The notes under the pieces: model-generated
Told to the model about the DNA's origin: nothing
The model's database searches: none
Seen by the model: only the letters and a program-made list of their open reading frames with translations
Position numbers and translations under genes: made by a program
From: Gibbula magus
Taxonomy: Eukaryota > Mollusca > Gastropoda > Trochida > Trochidae
Length of the DNA stretch: 64,000 bases
Direction of reading: 5' to 3'
NCBI GenBank assembly: GCA_936450465.1
Contig: OW388300.1
Location: 16,443,266 to 16,507,265 of the forward strand
Shown: piece after piece, positions 24,205-35,082 of the stretch
Layout of the letters: each line of letters opens with the position of its first letter
Position numbering within the stretch: position 1 is the first letter of the stretch

Positions 24205-24440
24205 TTTTTTCCCAGCAAATCTTGAGATTAATTGACATAAATATTAATGTTTAACAGAAACAATAACAATTTGTAAGAATTCAATTTTAGGTAAAAAGTT
24301 TCAAAATAACAATAAAATTCCATTTTCGTCTTGCATAGACGTGTAACATAACTCTTATATTAAAATAAGGCCACACTTATGAAATACGTTTGTTGTTTTA
24401 TCATCATTATAGTGTGAAATGACAGTGAAAAATGTAATAT
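24205..24440 (-). repeat. Inverted dispersed copy of the 7.2-kb repeat
   Basis: The reverse complement matches 7,240-7,470, including CAGCAAATCTTGAGATTAAT and CATTTTCGTCTTGCAT. The GGAC microsatellite and 145-bp units are not attached here, so only this tail was mobilised or retained. Confidence 0.6.
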
Positions 24441-26484
24441 TTTTGGCGCACCCCCACCTACATTGGGAGCTCATATTTTAAAAACGAGCACTGTGACCCC
24501 TATTTTTTATATAACATAAATGGATTAAACAAATGTTTTTCATGTATACGGTGAACTATTAGCAATTTCTTGAGATTTTTAAATTGGTAAGGAACCCCCT
24601 TTAGTCAGTTTAATACCAATAGCAAAATCTGAAACTTGCCCTAGATAATTGTGACATTTACACTTACATTGTTACTTCAAAACGGTTAATCACAATGACA
24701 TCACATCCAAAAATGGGAGCATGAAAGATGGAGGCCAACTTGCAGAAATGTATCCAGTTGATAACATTTTAGTTACTTGAAACTAATTCATTTTGAAAGC
24801 AAGTTGTGACATCTACGGGTATACACATGTAGAACATGACGATGGCACCTGTTGAATTTGAATGGGGCACGAATGTTAAGTGAAACAGGAAAAAGAAAAT
24901 TTGAGTTGGGCCGAATCTAGTTAAAATGATGTATTACTTCTCGGTGTGTCAGCCTAGCCAACTTACGGGTAACCATTTTCAATTAACATAGGGCAATCAT
25001 CCAATCAGAATCAAGGATGAACCGAAGTCATGTTACACTATCGAATGACACATCTTAGACCCAGGAACATAATCATAGTAATCGATGTGATGGTTTATTC
25101 ACGTCAAGAATTGCCCTAATTACATCAAGTGCTGAAGATAGAAGGCGGCAATAAATCAGTAGCAAGTCTCAACCTCAGAAGTGGAGAACCCTTAATAGTA
25201 TTCAGATATGAGAACAGTTTCACCTCACACATTCATTAAAAAGGTAGGTGACAGGAGAAGGGATATTATGGCCACTTTCAAATTCATAGTTGCAAAGAGA
25301 ATGTTTGATCTATTTACATATTCATTCATGAGAATCTATATTTGGTTCAGAAGTTAACAGGAATTATTTGATTTAAAATTGATAACAACATCTTCGCCAT
25401 CTTTGCAATGAATGTGATAAATGGTCATGTTTAGATAGGGAATTCTCCACGACTCGAACCGCTTGTAAATAATGTAAGTAATTGAAGATGGTCTTAATTT
25501 GTTTGCGTTTCTAGAAATGACTTTTCTTAGTTGAATTTTATGATTTTATCAGAAAGCAATTATTGACATTTTTGACTAAAACAAATTAAAAAAGAGATTA
25601 GTTTTATAAATTTTGAACCAAAGAGTTTATGTATATTTATATAGTTATGACATTGGACATCCTACAAAGCAATTGATTATTTCTTTGGACAATGTAGTTT
25701 AATTAAAGATTTATAGATTATCATATCGTCATTCAGTGAAAACCGGTGTGGGAGCAGTACCATGAAATTGAATTGTTGAGGATGCTAATTGAAAATAGTT
25801 ACTTTTTCAATATAAAAACTCAACTTAACTCAATTCCAATTTCCTATTTGAAATTGAGTCTTGATTAAGAAATATGTTCGTTAATTATCGTTTTGGCATT
25901 TCTAAATTTGCAAATTGTCAAGTGTGAGAATAATGCCATTGACCACATTAATGCAAAGTACCCTACTTTCAATAACATGTCATTTTAGCTTATATAGTGT
26001 TTACTATGAATTAAGCAGTACATGTATACAAGGGAAAGATTGATTGTTCAAATTGAGTGGAAAATGACAGTATTCATTCTTTGTTCCTTAAAAATAGCAT
26101 TCACACATAAGCTAACAAAGAACACCACAACATAACATATGTTTAATTTATTACTAATATAACCTGCACATCAACAGTTAGATTTTGGTCAATGGAACGT
26201 CAAGTGCGCATTACTGATCGACATTGGACTGAGATATACGAAATGATAATTACTTTCAACATGAAAATTGCTATCGAAAGTAGACTTATTATACTATCAA
26301 AATTTTGCTCATTTAACTGCATTGTACATCCCTCAAACATGTACTCACATTGCACTTTGACGACTAAAAAGGAGGTTCTGAATGTGATGCTCAATTAACA
26401 AAACCAAAACATTCATCTTACATGCTAATTTGAATTTGTACTTCAGATGTGACTATTATATATATAATATACATAGTTTGTATT
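24441..26484. other. Copy 1 non-coding sequence
   Basis: It is collinear with 53,210-54,880 and 56,292-56,400 of copy 2, with long nearly identical tracts at 25,140-25,380. The target of the copy 2 LINE insertion corresponds to about 26,262-26,352, where copy 1 holds roughly 90 bp that copy 2 lost. ORFs on both strands at 26,192-26,398 are short and unsupported. Confidence 0.5.
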
Positions 26485-26900
26485 TTGAGCTAATCCGGCC
26501 TGAATGCCATGGCATAGTGTCGAGCTTCCGTCCGTCCAGCGCTAAACAATCTAAAATTGTAGATTAGGCGAGCATGTGACCATTAATAAGGGCCTCAGGT
26601 GTCATGACCTGATTTCCCTTTTAAATCTTCTCCTAAAGAACCACTGGCTCTAGAACCTGGAATCTTGGCAAATGGAGATTGTAATTTTAGGATTTGACGA
26701 CCCAGTGGCACCAAATAAAGGTCACCGGGTTCAGGACGTAATAACCTATTTCTATATTTCTCTCCTGAACAAAAAAGACCTAGAAAGAGGACATGTTCTG
26801 TACAGACTCATTGGCAAATATAGATTGTAAAAGTACATATTTGGTGACCCTTTAATGGTCAAAGGGGTCACGTCCGTAAAACCTTTTTTGTCATTTACTC
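26485..26900 (-). repeat. Diverged GGAC-element relative, inverted
   Basis: Minus-strand reading shows the same design as the 6.5-7.2 kb element: GGCC-rich end, CACTATGCCATGGCATTC, GGACGGACGG, and repeated GTGACC/ACCCAGTGG tracts at about 150-bp spacing. Copy 2 carries the same block at 56,435-56,762, so it predates the duplication. Confidence 0.5.
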
Positions 26901-27719
26901 TATAGACTGATATGTCCTAGAAAGCTGTAATCATAAGTACAGACTCCTCAGCCAATGGGGATTATAACTTGTAGATTTGGTACCCTTTACGTTGTGCTCT
27001 AAAACTTTTTTGTTTTCTTCTTCAGAGCTAAAATAAGGCAGACTAGAATATGGTGCAGAGTGTGTTGAGATTCTTTGTTGTCAAAAACTAAAGCTTTAAT
27101 AAGCTGAAAGCAGACACCAATGTAGATTATAAAATGAAGATTATGTTTTCAAAACCCTACACAAAATTCAATGAAAGTGAAATAGTAAATAATAAGTTGA
27201 GGTTATTGTGGTAGGTTTTATACGTTGCACCATTTCCCACCAATACCAATACTTGTTTTTTATGTATACGGTTTATAGGGTCATGTAATGATATGTTTTA
27301 CCCTCTCATGTAACAATATATTGTATAAATATAATAATAATAAATGACAAAATAAAATAATATTTTTAAAAAGTGCTACAGCGCCTTCAACTCATATCCA
27401 ACTCACCGATATAAAAATTTTATAAACAAATGTTCGCAATAGGCTCTTAATAGTAATAACAGAAGTAATTCGTCTGCAGATCATCCAAAAAGCAAAAGAA
27501 TATGTAATATTGAAAATGCATAAGAGCTATTACAACTGACATGCATTTCAAATGTATCATTGGTAAATCAAATAACAATTATTATTTAAAAGATATAAAT
27601 TGTCGACATGTCACTAAGAAACAAAGTTTAAATTGTGCTCAAACTACTCACAATACTGAATACGTTTGTACAATTTGTTTGAATAGAAATCCTTTATATA
27701 TGTTCATCTGACACATTCA
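26901..27719. other. Non-coding stretch, deleted from copy 2
   Basis: No gene is seen. Copy 2 jumps directly from the equivalent of 26,821 to that of about 28,146, so this whole part is absent there. A GTGCTACAGCGCCTT end near 27,376-27,390 resembles a MITE terminus. Confidence 0.4.
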
Positions 27720-28366
27720 GTTCCTGTTTTCCCTGAGTTGCTATCACGTATTGTGTCCTATAGACGCCCTTTCATACATACCCAATCAAACATCTGTACC
27801 AGTGCATTCACTTCGGAGCTATTCCTCATTATAAAGAACTCTTCTCTTCATTGCAAGGGTCACGCCTGTTATTGGAGTGTCAGTGGCATCAGTCAAGTGT
27901 GTCTGACCTCCCAACCTCACATAACCTCATGTAGCAGAGGTTTGAGGCAGTATGCAATTATTACCATTGCTTTTTAAATAGATTGACTGGTAGATAGACG
28001 ATTTATATCCACTTCATAGAGGGGCTTAAGTAAATCAATAAAACTGTCAATACCTCTTGACGGCTGATATATAGATAAATATTTTGCTTTTATACCCTCA
28101 CACTGTTAGAAAAGTCTAATATCGATGTAATGAGATCATTGTCACTGCTGTATATGTTCCCAACACAAGTTTGCTTTTCAATAAGCAACATAATGATATT
28201 TCCATAACATACTTATCCTCGCCACATCTTTAATGAACAGTCATTATTCATCAAAGAATACAATGCCCTGGCGACAAGTGCTCTACTAATCAACGTAAGA
28301 CTCAGCAAACATTTTATGTTTATCGAAATATGATATGTTCGTGTGACATACATATTAAACATACAT
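27720..28366 (+). repeat. Older internal duplication block
   Basis: Diverged relatives of 27,830-28,020 occur at 43,310-43,420, 46,060-46,275, 57,205-57,320 and 60,010-60,235 (shared: TTCATTGC, GGAGTCTCATTGGCAT-type, CTTCATAG). Relatives of 28,090-28,366 occur at 43,580-43,820, 56,770-57,105 and 57,500-57,730 (shared: AGTCATTATTCAT, AAAGAATACAATGCC, ACTCAGCAAACAT). The unit therefore already contained internal duplications before it was tandemly copied. Frames are interrupted, so coding is not supported. Confidence 0.6.
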
Positions 28367-28368
28367 AC

Positions 28369-28394
28369 ATACACTACTGTGCAGAATTAAGTAC
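28369..28394 (+). repeat. Left terminal inverted repeat (26 bp)
   Basis: Starts ATACACTACTGTGCAGAATT and ends GTAC. It is the exact reverse complement of 43,195-43,220. The inward flank continues CCCCTTG before the first TTCGCGAA, versus ACCGGAT on the other side, so the match tapers off rather than stopping abruptly. Confidence 0.85.
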
Positions 28395-28400
28395 CCCTTG

Positions 28401-28669
28401 TTCGCGAACATTTCGCGAACATTTCGCGAACATTTCGCGCACATTTCGCGAACATTTCGCGAACATTTCGCGAACATTTCGCGAACATTTCGCGCACATT
28501 TCGCGCACATTTCGCGAACATTTCGCGAACATTTCGCGCACATTTCGCGAACATTTCGCGAACATTTCGCGAACATTTCGCGAACATTTCGCGAACATTT
28601 CGCGCACATTTCGCGAACATTTCGCGAACATTTCGCGAACATTTCGCGAACATTTCGCGAACATTTCGC
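28401..28669 (+). repeat. 11-bp minisatellite, 24 units of TTTCGCGAACA
   Basis: There are twenty-four units plus a partial one. Nineteen are TTTCGCGAACA; units 4, 9, 10, 13 and 19 read TTTCGCGCACA. Every major-type unit centres on the 8-bp palindrome TTCGCGAA with two CpGs, in strongly AT-rich surroundings. The 11-bp period is close to one DNA helical turn. Because 11 is not a multiple of three, both strands stay open and show spurious 90-127 codon ORFs (FREHFANISRT or MFAKCSRNVRE repeats), which are not genes. Confidence 0.95.
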
Positions 28670-30304
28670 TGATTGTTAGGAAGCTACAAGCATCATGTGG
28701 TATAAGATTATAATCCTTATTATTAAATCATTTTAACTATTGGATAATATAGTTCACAATTCATCTGCTCTAGATACCAACGACAATGACATTGCCCTTG
28801 TTTTCATTACCAAGCTTTCGTTAATCATTTTACTGTTTTAATTGGTACATGGCATTTAGGATGTCTCTAGGCTATGATGTTTAATCAATTAAACACTATT
28901 CGATTTAGAGCAAGTAGTGATATAAAGTATGGTCTATGCCTATGTACACACAACTATAACACAATCGCATCTAGTTAACTCATAATTCCGAAACGGTACC
29001 TATAAATCCTGTCCTCCTGTTAACGAATATCGGATTATAATCAACTATCCTCAAGTGTACATTGTCATGGCGTACTGACATGTGAACTATGTAGAACATA
29101 GATTTAGTCATCGAAATTAAGAATTAATTAATAAAACTACGAGTGTGTTGTGAATTCACTCCAGAAGACACGATATATAAATGGATGGAAAATGTTTTAT
29201 ACTTAACGTTTACATTCTATGCCGAAATTATGAATGTTTGTATGTTATATATGTATATTATACACTACTGATGTTATATCTGTAACATGTTGTGCCTGTA
29301 CGCTTGTAATATATTTTATTATTCTTATAATCGTGTACATGAACTATACTCTTGTATAGTATTGTGTATTTTAGTGAAATGTGTAAAATGTGATAAAATA
29401 TTATATTGAACTGTCGTTCAGTGAACCGTCTAGTTTTAATCCCCGATTATGTCAAGTTTTTATACGTGTTCATTTCATCATGTTCTGTTATAAATAAACA
29501 CTTTTGAGGTGAGAGTGTTATTCAACTTTTAATACGAGGATGGTACAGACATCTTAGAGTTAATATAGCCAACGTTTCTTGGAACTAAAGTGTAATGTAC
29601 ATTTTCTATTTCGGAGGAACTTTTAAAGGTATATATTCGATTATTTAAATGTAATATATAATGAACAATATAGTAAAAACAAGCAAAAATGTGTGCGTGG
29701 CTCAATAATATCCCCGACTGACATTTTTATTTTACTTACAGAGAGAGGTGTCGGCATAAACTATGAAATGTAATTGCTAAGATTAAAGTGTTTGTGAAAA
29801 GGGTATGACAAATTTCTTCGTGTAAAATAGGTGGTTTTGGAAAAGTAGGAGTAAGAATAACTTGAAAAGGTAGGTATAACATAATACACTACTGCCATTA
29901 CCACTGATTTCAACTTTATTTTGGAAATAAATTCATCATAATGATTCATTCGAGTGACTTGAAACAACAGGTACATGGAGGCACACCCGTGTAAGCACAG
30001 TGAGGGATATACAGCAGTTTATGACTGAAAGGAAATAAAATTTTACTTTTTTCCAAATGTAACCGGAAAAATAAATAAAATAATAAAATCAACAAAAACA
30101 TCTAATAAAGTACAGCAATAACAAAAATATGGTTTTGTAAATGAAATCTTATATGAATTATTATAATATATCCTCATATCAGTATCTAAAGAGGAAAACA
30201 TGATTGTAGTGATAAATAATTATAATCGTTTCATTTACGATAATACATCCTGTACTTTTTCAAGTGTCTCAATTATGTATTAAACGTGTATGGATATTAT
30301 GTTC
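28670..30304. other. Non-coding interior of the TIR segment
   Basis: No gene or recognised repeat is seen. A TATAAATAAACACTTTT tract near 29,490-29,507 looks like a retroelement or transcript 3' end, but no coding sequence precedes it. Confidence 0.45.
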
Positions 30305-30394
30305 AAGAGAGCGGCCTTAGCATAAGCGCTGTAAGCTTTTTGGCCAACCCCCTTCACAATATATGTATACTATTATGAAATAAATATGTTTAAA
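30305..30394 (+). mobile_element. LINE-A-type 3' tail
   Basis: A stem region (GCGGCC...GGCCAAC) followed by GAAATAAATATGTTTAAA matches the 3' ends at 15.6, 18.3, 33.5 and 40.8 kb. Only the 3' UTR is recognisable; the 5' boundary is not visible. Confidence 0.6.
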
Positions 30395-30958
30395 ATAATA
30401 ACACACCAGAAATTATGAAAAAAATCGATGGAAAAGGATTAGCAAACAGGCTTCAATAGCCTATATAAATGATTCTCCTAAAATAAGCTTAAAACAAATC
30501 AGTTTGTTTAGTAAACTCGTAGTAGTTAAACATCTGGAAATAAATACCATTTAAATGACATTGTTAAAAATCATTATTTTGGTGTACTAATCGCTTCTCT
30601 CCAATATGGCCATTTGTTACGAGGTGTTTTAACTTCATCAATTTATTATTTCATCAAATTAACTTGAATCATAAGAGTGTGCTTCATGTTTAGCTTCCTT
30701 AAATCAGATGACAACGAAACAAACGAATTAGTGATGTTTATGATTTAAACATATTGTACAGTCGATCAGACTCATTGATTGGCATTCAAGATCCATTGTA
30801 TGATATTCACGGGAACATCGACACATTCGATTAACGCTCATTTTGAAGAAAGGAAACAAGGATTTATCATATAACCGAACCGAAATTCAACCAACAGGTA
30901 TTCCCTCCGATAATGTAGGATATTTGCTAGATTGTTGAGACACAATTATAACCCAACC
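30395..30958. other. Non-coding stretch
   Basis: Nothing recognised. Ends at the simple-repeat tail of the next LINE. Confidence 0.45.
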
Positions 30959-31068
30959 AATCAATCAATCTGTCAAGTTTATTCCGTAAAATGCCTTAGG
31001 CCCACGTACAATACAAACTTAATAGTAACAATGCTTCCTCTATGTAATTAGAACAGTTTGTTGTTGTT

Positions 31069-31091
31069 GGGGGGGGGGGGGGGGGGGGGGG
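31069..31091 (+). repeat. Poly(G) run of 23
   Basis: Twenty-three consecutive G residues lie inside the 3' UTR of the LINE fragment, preceded by a GTT triplet repeat. Such a run could form G-quadruplex or triplex DNA. Its length should be treated cautiously because homopolymers are error-prone in sequencing. Confidence 0.8.
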
Positions 31092-31144
31092 AGAGAATTA
31101 GTACATTTTAAAAGGTATTGCTGGTCAATATGATAAGGTAATGT

Positions 31145-31470
31145 TTTGAAATATTAACAGCACAAATCATGATAAACTTTACATTCAAATAGAAAATGAG
31201 GTTCATTTTCTACAAAGTTAGCATTGCAAATATAACAAAGTCTTTGGTGCCTTGAAAGTCCATCAAATCTACCGGTATTTTTGTATATTGGAAGTGCACC
31301 GATTCTGCGCCTTGCATCTTTAGTTTCACAAAAGACAAATAAGGTTCAAAACAAAATACAGTTTTGATACTTGAATATAGATCCAGCGATGTACAATTGT
31401 GCATTTCAGAAAATATGAATTGCTTGTGACAGTCACTTATTCTTACATGAAATTCTTTCAAAAACAGCTG
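31145..31470 (-). pseudogene. LINE RT C-terminus, frameshifted
   Basis: One minus frame reads FHVRISDCHKQFIFSEMH and later CFEPYLSFVK, then the homology moves to another frame (ARRIGALPIYKNTGRFDG, CYICNANFVENEPHFLFEC). The second part carries the C-x2-C...H...C cluster typical of the region after the RT domain, similar to CPLCNSPSIADEFHYLFKC in the LINE at 35.2 kb. The frameshift lies near 31,315, so the copy is dead. Confidence 0.7.
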
Positions 31471-31480
31471 CTCAAAAAAA

Positions 31481-33506
31481 AAACATGCTTGTAGAGAATA
31501 TTTCGAACAAAATATACCTAAGTTTTCCTATCAACTTTGTCAAAATTGTGTAACATAATATAGCACTGCTTAGGATATCGATCCCCAGGAAAATGTAAAA
31601 GTTTAAAGTGACCCAAGTGACAAGTAAACCATTTGATGTGATGTTATAACAGTATATGTTAAAGCAATTTGACTCTAAACCCGTCTTTCTCAAACCCATA
31701 CGGTGGTGTTTTGATTCGAGGAAAAAATCCGATTTCAAAGTGAGTACCGCTCAGAGCCATGACACCTTCATCCTAATGAGCTTTTACAGTTATCAACTAA
31801 TTAGCCTTTGATCAGTGCCGCGCTATTTGAAGACGTGTATGACATCTATTTCTATCCAGAGAAAAAATTAGGAAGTGATGATTGAGGCGATTATGAAATG
31901 TCTGACAAGATCTACTCCAGAAATTTAAGTCCTAGTACTTTGCAGGTTTTATCTTAGTTGTTGTTATGGTTATTGTGTGCAACATTCTCTTTAAATGTGA
32001 ATATATGTATTCTGTAGACTTGAGCGGCATCAATATAAGCCATTTCATTTCCTTTAAAGAAAATAGTTTTAAAGTAAACTGTATTTCACCGATAATGGTG
32101 TAAGAATGAAACATACCTGTACACAGATAGTACAAATATATTTATTGTAAAAGGGCTATTTGTTGATATCAAATGATTTTACATAAATTGATGATGAAAT
32201 TATCAACCAGCATATTACATATTTCAAAATGCAAGAGGTATTTACGACAAGGGAGAGAAAAAATTGTTTATTACTGTCTCATCTCATACATAAAAAAATG
32301 GCACATGGCAAGAGAATAAACATGCATGAACCGCCAAAGTGCTACACGAGACAAATACACTAAAATTATATTATGTCGCAATAAAATATATTAAAATGTA
32401 TTAAAATAATTTGCAATCACCCTCACTCAGCCATACATACTCATTCAACCACTTGCATAGTCTCAACCCGCAATACACACACAAGCACACTACCCACACA
32501 CCAAACCACCCATATTGTCTTCTGTTAGTGATTCATGGTCACAGGACAATACATTACATAAGCCTATCATTAGCGCTTTGATGTCACACTTGGAACGACA
32601 CAGTGAGGTGGAATTCGTTAGAATCATATTGTTGGGCAAAGTATGACCGGATGTTTATTCACGCGGTCTCCGCGCTAATAGAAAGAGGAATAAAATCCAG
32701 ATAAACAAACATAAATGTTATTGAGGTTTCAATTTGTGTTGATCTGTAAGGGATATATACAGTTCAATGTTTTAAACTATTTAAAAGAAACATTTTGAAG
32801 TTATCAGGTACTAAACTGACATATAAGTGTACGTGCATGATTCAACACTAATTATTTGAATAATGGAATGAACCAGTAAAACTGTTGTATGCGTATGTTG
32901 ATACCTCTGACATAAAGATATATATGTTAAAATGATATTGCGTACTAGTGAAACAAAACACATGTTTGTCTACTATCACAACTCGTTCATTGGCAGATTT
33001 CCTTCTTCGTAGACTGCCACCCATTTTGCCCCGTCACATATAGTATTATAGGTCTGTATCGGTAACTTTACATATTATTTCACTTTCTATCCCGTGTAGT
33101 TTTGTTTCCACTTAATTTCTAAAATTATGTTTTAAAAACCAGTTTTTGATATCTTGTAGTTCCAGTTCTTACTTTACGTGACATACATTCATCAGTCCAA
33201 ATGGCAGTTTTTCTTTAGCTGTCTAGTGCTTCCATCTCCTCACCGTCTGCAAGAATATACTTCCTTATTCGTGAACAAATCGTGCATCCTTGTGTATTAC
33301 AATATGTATATTGCAGTAATTGTAATGGACAATCTTCTCTAGCATTCACAAACAAGCATATATTTTTAATAAGTTCTCACTTTGTGCATACATTACACAT
33401 ATAGATAGTGGTAATATAAGATTAATATAGTCGATGAAGACAAATATGTTATTCACTGTTTGTCTTTCTTGTCATAATAACGTTTCATATTTAGCATATG
33501 TACACG
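31481..33506. other. Non-coding stretch
   Basis: No supported gene is seen. A CA-rich patch lies at 32,470-32,510. Minus-strand ORFs at 31,472-31,738 and 31,932-32,135 have no recognisable motifs. A LINE-A tail follows. Confidence 0.4.
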
Positions 33507-33592
33507 GGAGCGGTCTTCACATAAGTTCAATTCAGCTTGTTGACCAATCCAATTCATGTATTTTTGATTTCATGAAATAAATATGTTTAAAC
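33507..33592 (+). mobile_element. LINE-A-type 3' tail
   Basis: The segment GGGAGCGGTCTTCACATAAG, CAGCTTGTTGACCAATCC and GAAATAAATATGTTTAAACC is the clearest example of the shared 3' end. It directly adjoins the Penelope-like element that begins near 33,612. Confidence 0.65.
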
Positions 33593-34130
33593 CACAAATA
33601 TGTTATGGATGATCAAATTCTTTATTAACAATAGCGACGTTTCGGTATAGATCCTTTATACCGTTATCTAGCATATGGGAGAGATGATAAAAACAGAGGT
33701 TATATACATGACATATGTTGGTACAATTTCTGTACTGGTTTGATCATGAGATAACAAAAAACAACAAAGGTGTAAAAAGGAGGTTGAGATGAAAGGTGTA
33801 ACAAGGAAGTTGTGATAACATGGATACAGTGGAAGGCAAGTTAATTAACTTAGAATGGGGGTACAAAGCAGCAGCGAGGGGGACCAATCAGTGGTGATAA
33901 CGATGGAAGCCAGAGTGAGTAGAGTGGAATAATTATTTAAGAATTAAGCGGTTATAAGCTGTTCGGATGACATAGCCTTGATCCCTATTCTTCCATCCTT
34001 ATCCCCCAGTGATTGGTCACCCATCTATCATAAGGATCTATACCAGAACAGAACAGAACAGAAATATTATTCTCGAAAATCACACAAAGTGACACAGAGA
34101 ACATACAGCATTTAAACACATACATTTGTA

Positions 34131-35079
34131 CTAAAACAGTGTACAAAGTCCAGCTTTGATAAATTGAGCAATTTTAGAGTTAAGTGGCGAATAATCACAT
34201 TTCATTAAATAAATAAATTTTTCAATATGAGGATGTTTACAGAAGTATTGGGGAAGGAATTGACATCTGAGGGAATGTAGGGCTGGGCAGTATAATAAAA
34301 AGTGAAGTTCATCGCATACAATAGTTGTACAACATTGACAGATTCTATTACATTTTGGAATGCCGGACCAACGTCCTGTTTCAATGGGAAGCCTATGGTT
34401 TGAAGTTCTAAATTTAGTTAGCCAGCGTCTGTAATGGTAAGGTAATTGTAACAAATATGATTCTAAAAATATTGATTGCTTGTACATTGTATAGTAATAA
34501 CCTTTTGACGACTCCACAGCAGAGCGCCACCACAATTGCTTAAACTGATCTATGAGAATAAATTGTACATTATTTTTAAGCCAAGCAATGCTAGGTACAG
34601 AGTGGGAGAGCCAAATATAATACAATCCAGTTTCCTCCAGGATACGCTTAACACTTGACAATAATGGAAAACTAAAATCCGAATTTGAAGAATACAAGTT
34701 GTACATCACATTGTAAAAAATGCTATTTAATTTGCCATTACAACATATTATTTTAGCCCAATTTGTTATAATTTTAACTTTTACATATATACTGATTGGG
34801 TACCTACCTAGTTCACCGTAAACCATGAAATCTGGAGTTGATTGCTTTACATTTAAAATATATTTGCAAAATTTAAGATGGACACGTTCGATGATGGTAA
34901 CATTTTCAAACCCCCAAACTTCGGCTCCGTAAAGGAGAATAGGCTTGACAAGATTATCAAATAATTTCAGTTGGCAGTCTATTGGAATATCAAGTTGACG
35001 AATGCTCTTGAAAATAACAAACATAGCTTTATTAGCTTGTACAGTAAGGCGCTTAATTGCTTTAACGAACCTACCATTA
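34131..35079 (-). pseudogene. LINE-B1 RT C-terminal region
   Basis: About 315 codons are open, starting after the B2 junction with GRFVKAIKRL and running through LVKPILLYGAEVWGFEN, TPDFMVYGELGRYP, WWRSAVESSKGYYY, the conserved FRTSNHRLPIETGRW and a Cys/His cluster, CNRICQCC...CDELHFLLYC, to a stop at 34,131. This is the thumb and C-terminal portion of a LINE RT protein; the palm with YADD is not in this copy. It is homologous to the B2 protein, with different residues throughout, so the two are separate insertions of related elements. Confidence 0.8.
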
Positions 35080-35082
35080 CCA

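Larger units (their letters stand above)
14957..28368 (+). repeat. Segmental tandem duplication, copy 1 (5'-incomplete)
   Basis: Homology to copies 2 and 3 begins near 14,957 (GAGAGAGGTTGATATGTCT, also at 61,679) and is collinear to 28,368. Anchor pairs with copy 2 are 21,355/50,473, 22,613/51,245, 25,140/53,700, 26,160/54,780 and 26,355/56,292. The first ~4.4 kb of the unit, present in copies 2 and 3, is missing. The copy carries private insertions at 15,382-15,668 and 18,282-20,492 and MITE sequence at 23,245-23,575. Divergence from copy 2 is uneven: some blocks are nearly identical, others about 80% similar by eye. Confidence 0.85.
30959..31480 (-). mobile_element. 5'-truncated LINE-B-like fragment with (ATTG)n tail
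   Basis: On the minus strand the 3' end shows GGGCCTAAGGCATTTTACGG, then AATAAACTTGACAG and an ATTGATTG repeat (30,959-30,970 on plus). GCCTAAGGC forms a small hairpin before AATAAA, as in other LINE ends in this window. The 5' end lies near 31,480, within the C-terminal part of the RT protein. Confidence 0.72.

Noticed and set aside
28330..28713. Overlapping 88-127 codon ORFs on both strands (FREHFANISRT and MFAKCSRNVRE repeats)
   Set aside because: They are produced by the stop-free 11-bp minisatellite, which is open in several frames on both strands. The same occurs at 42,822-43,225. There is no start context, flank or composition evidence for a protein.
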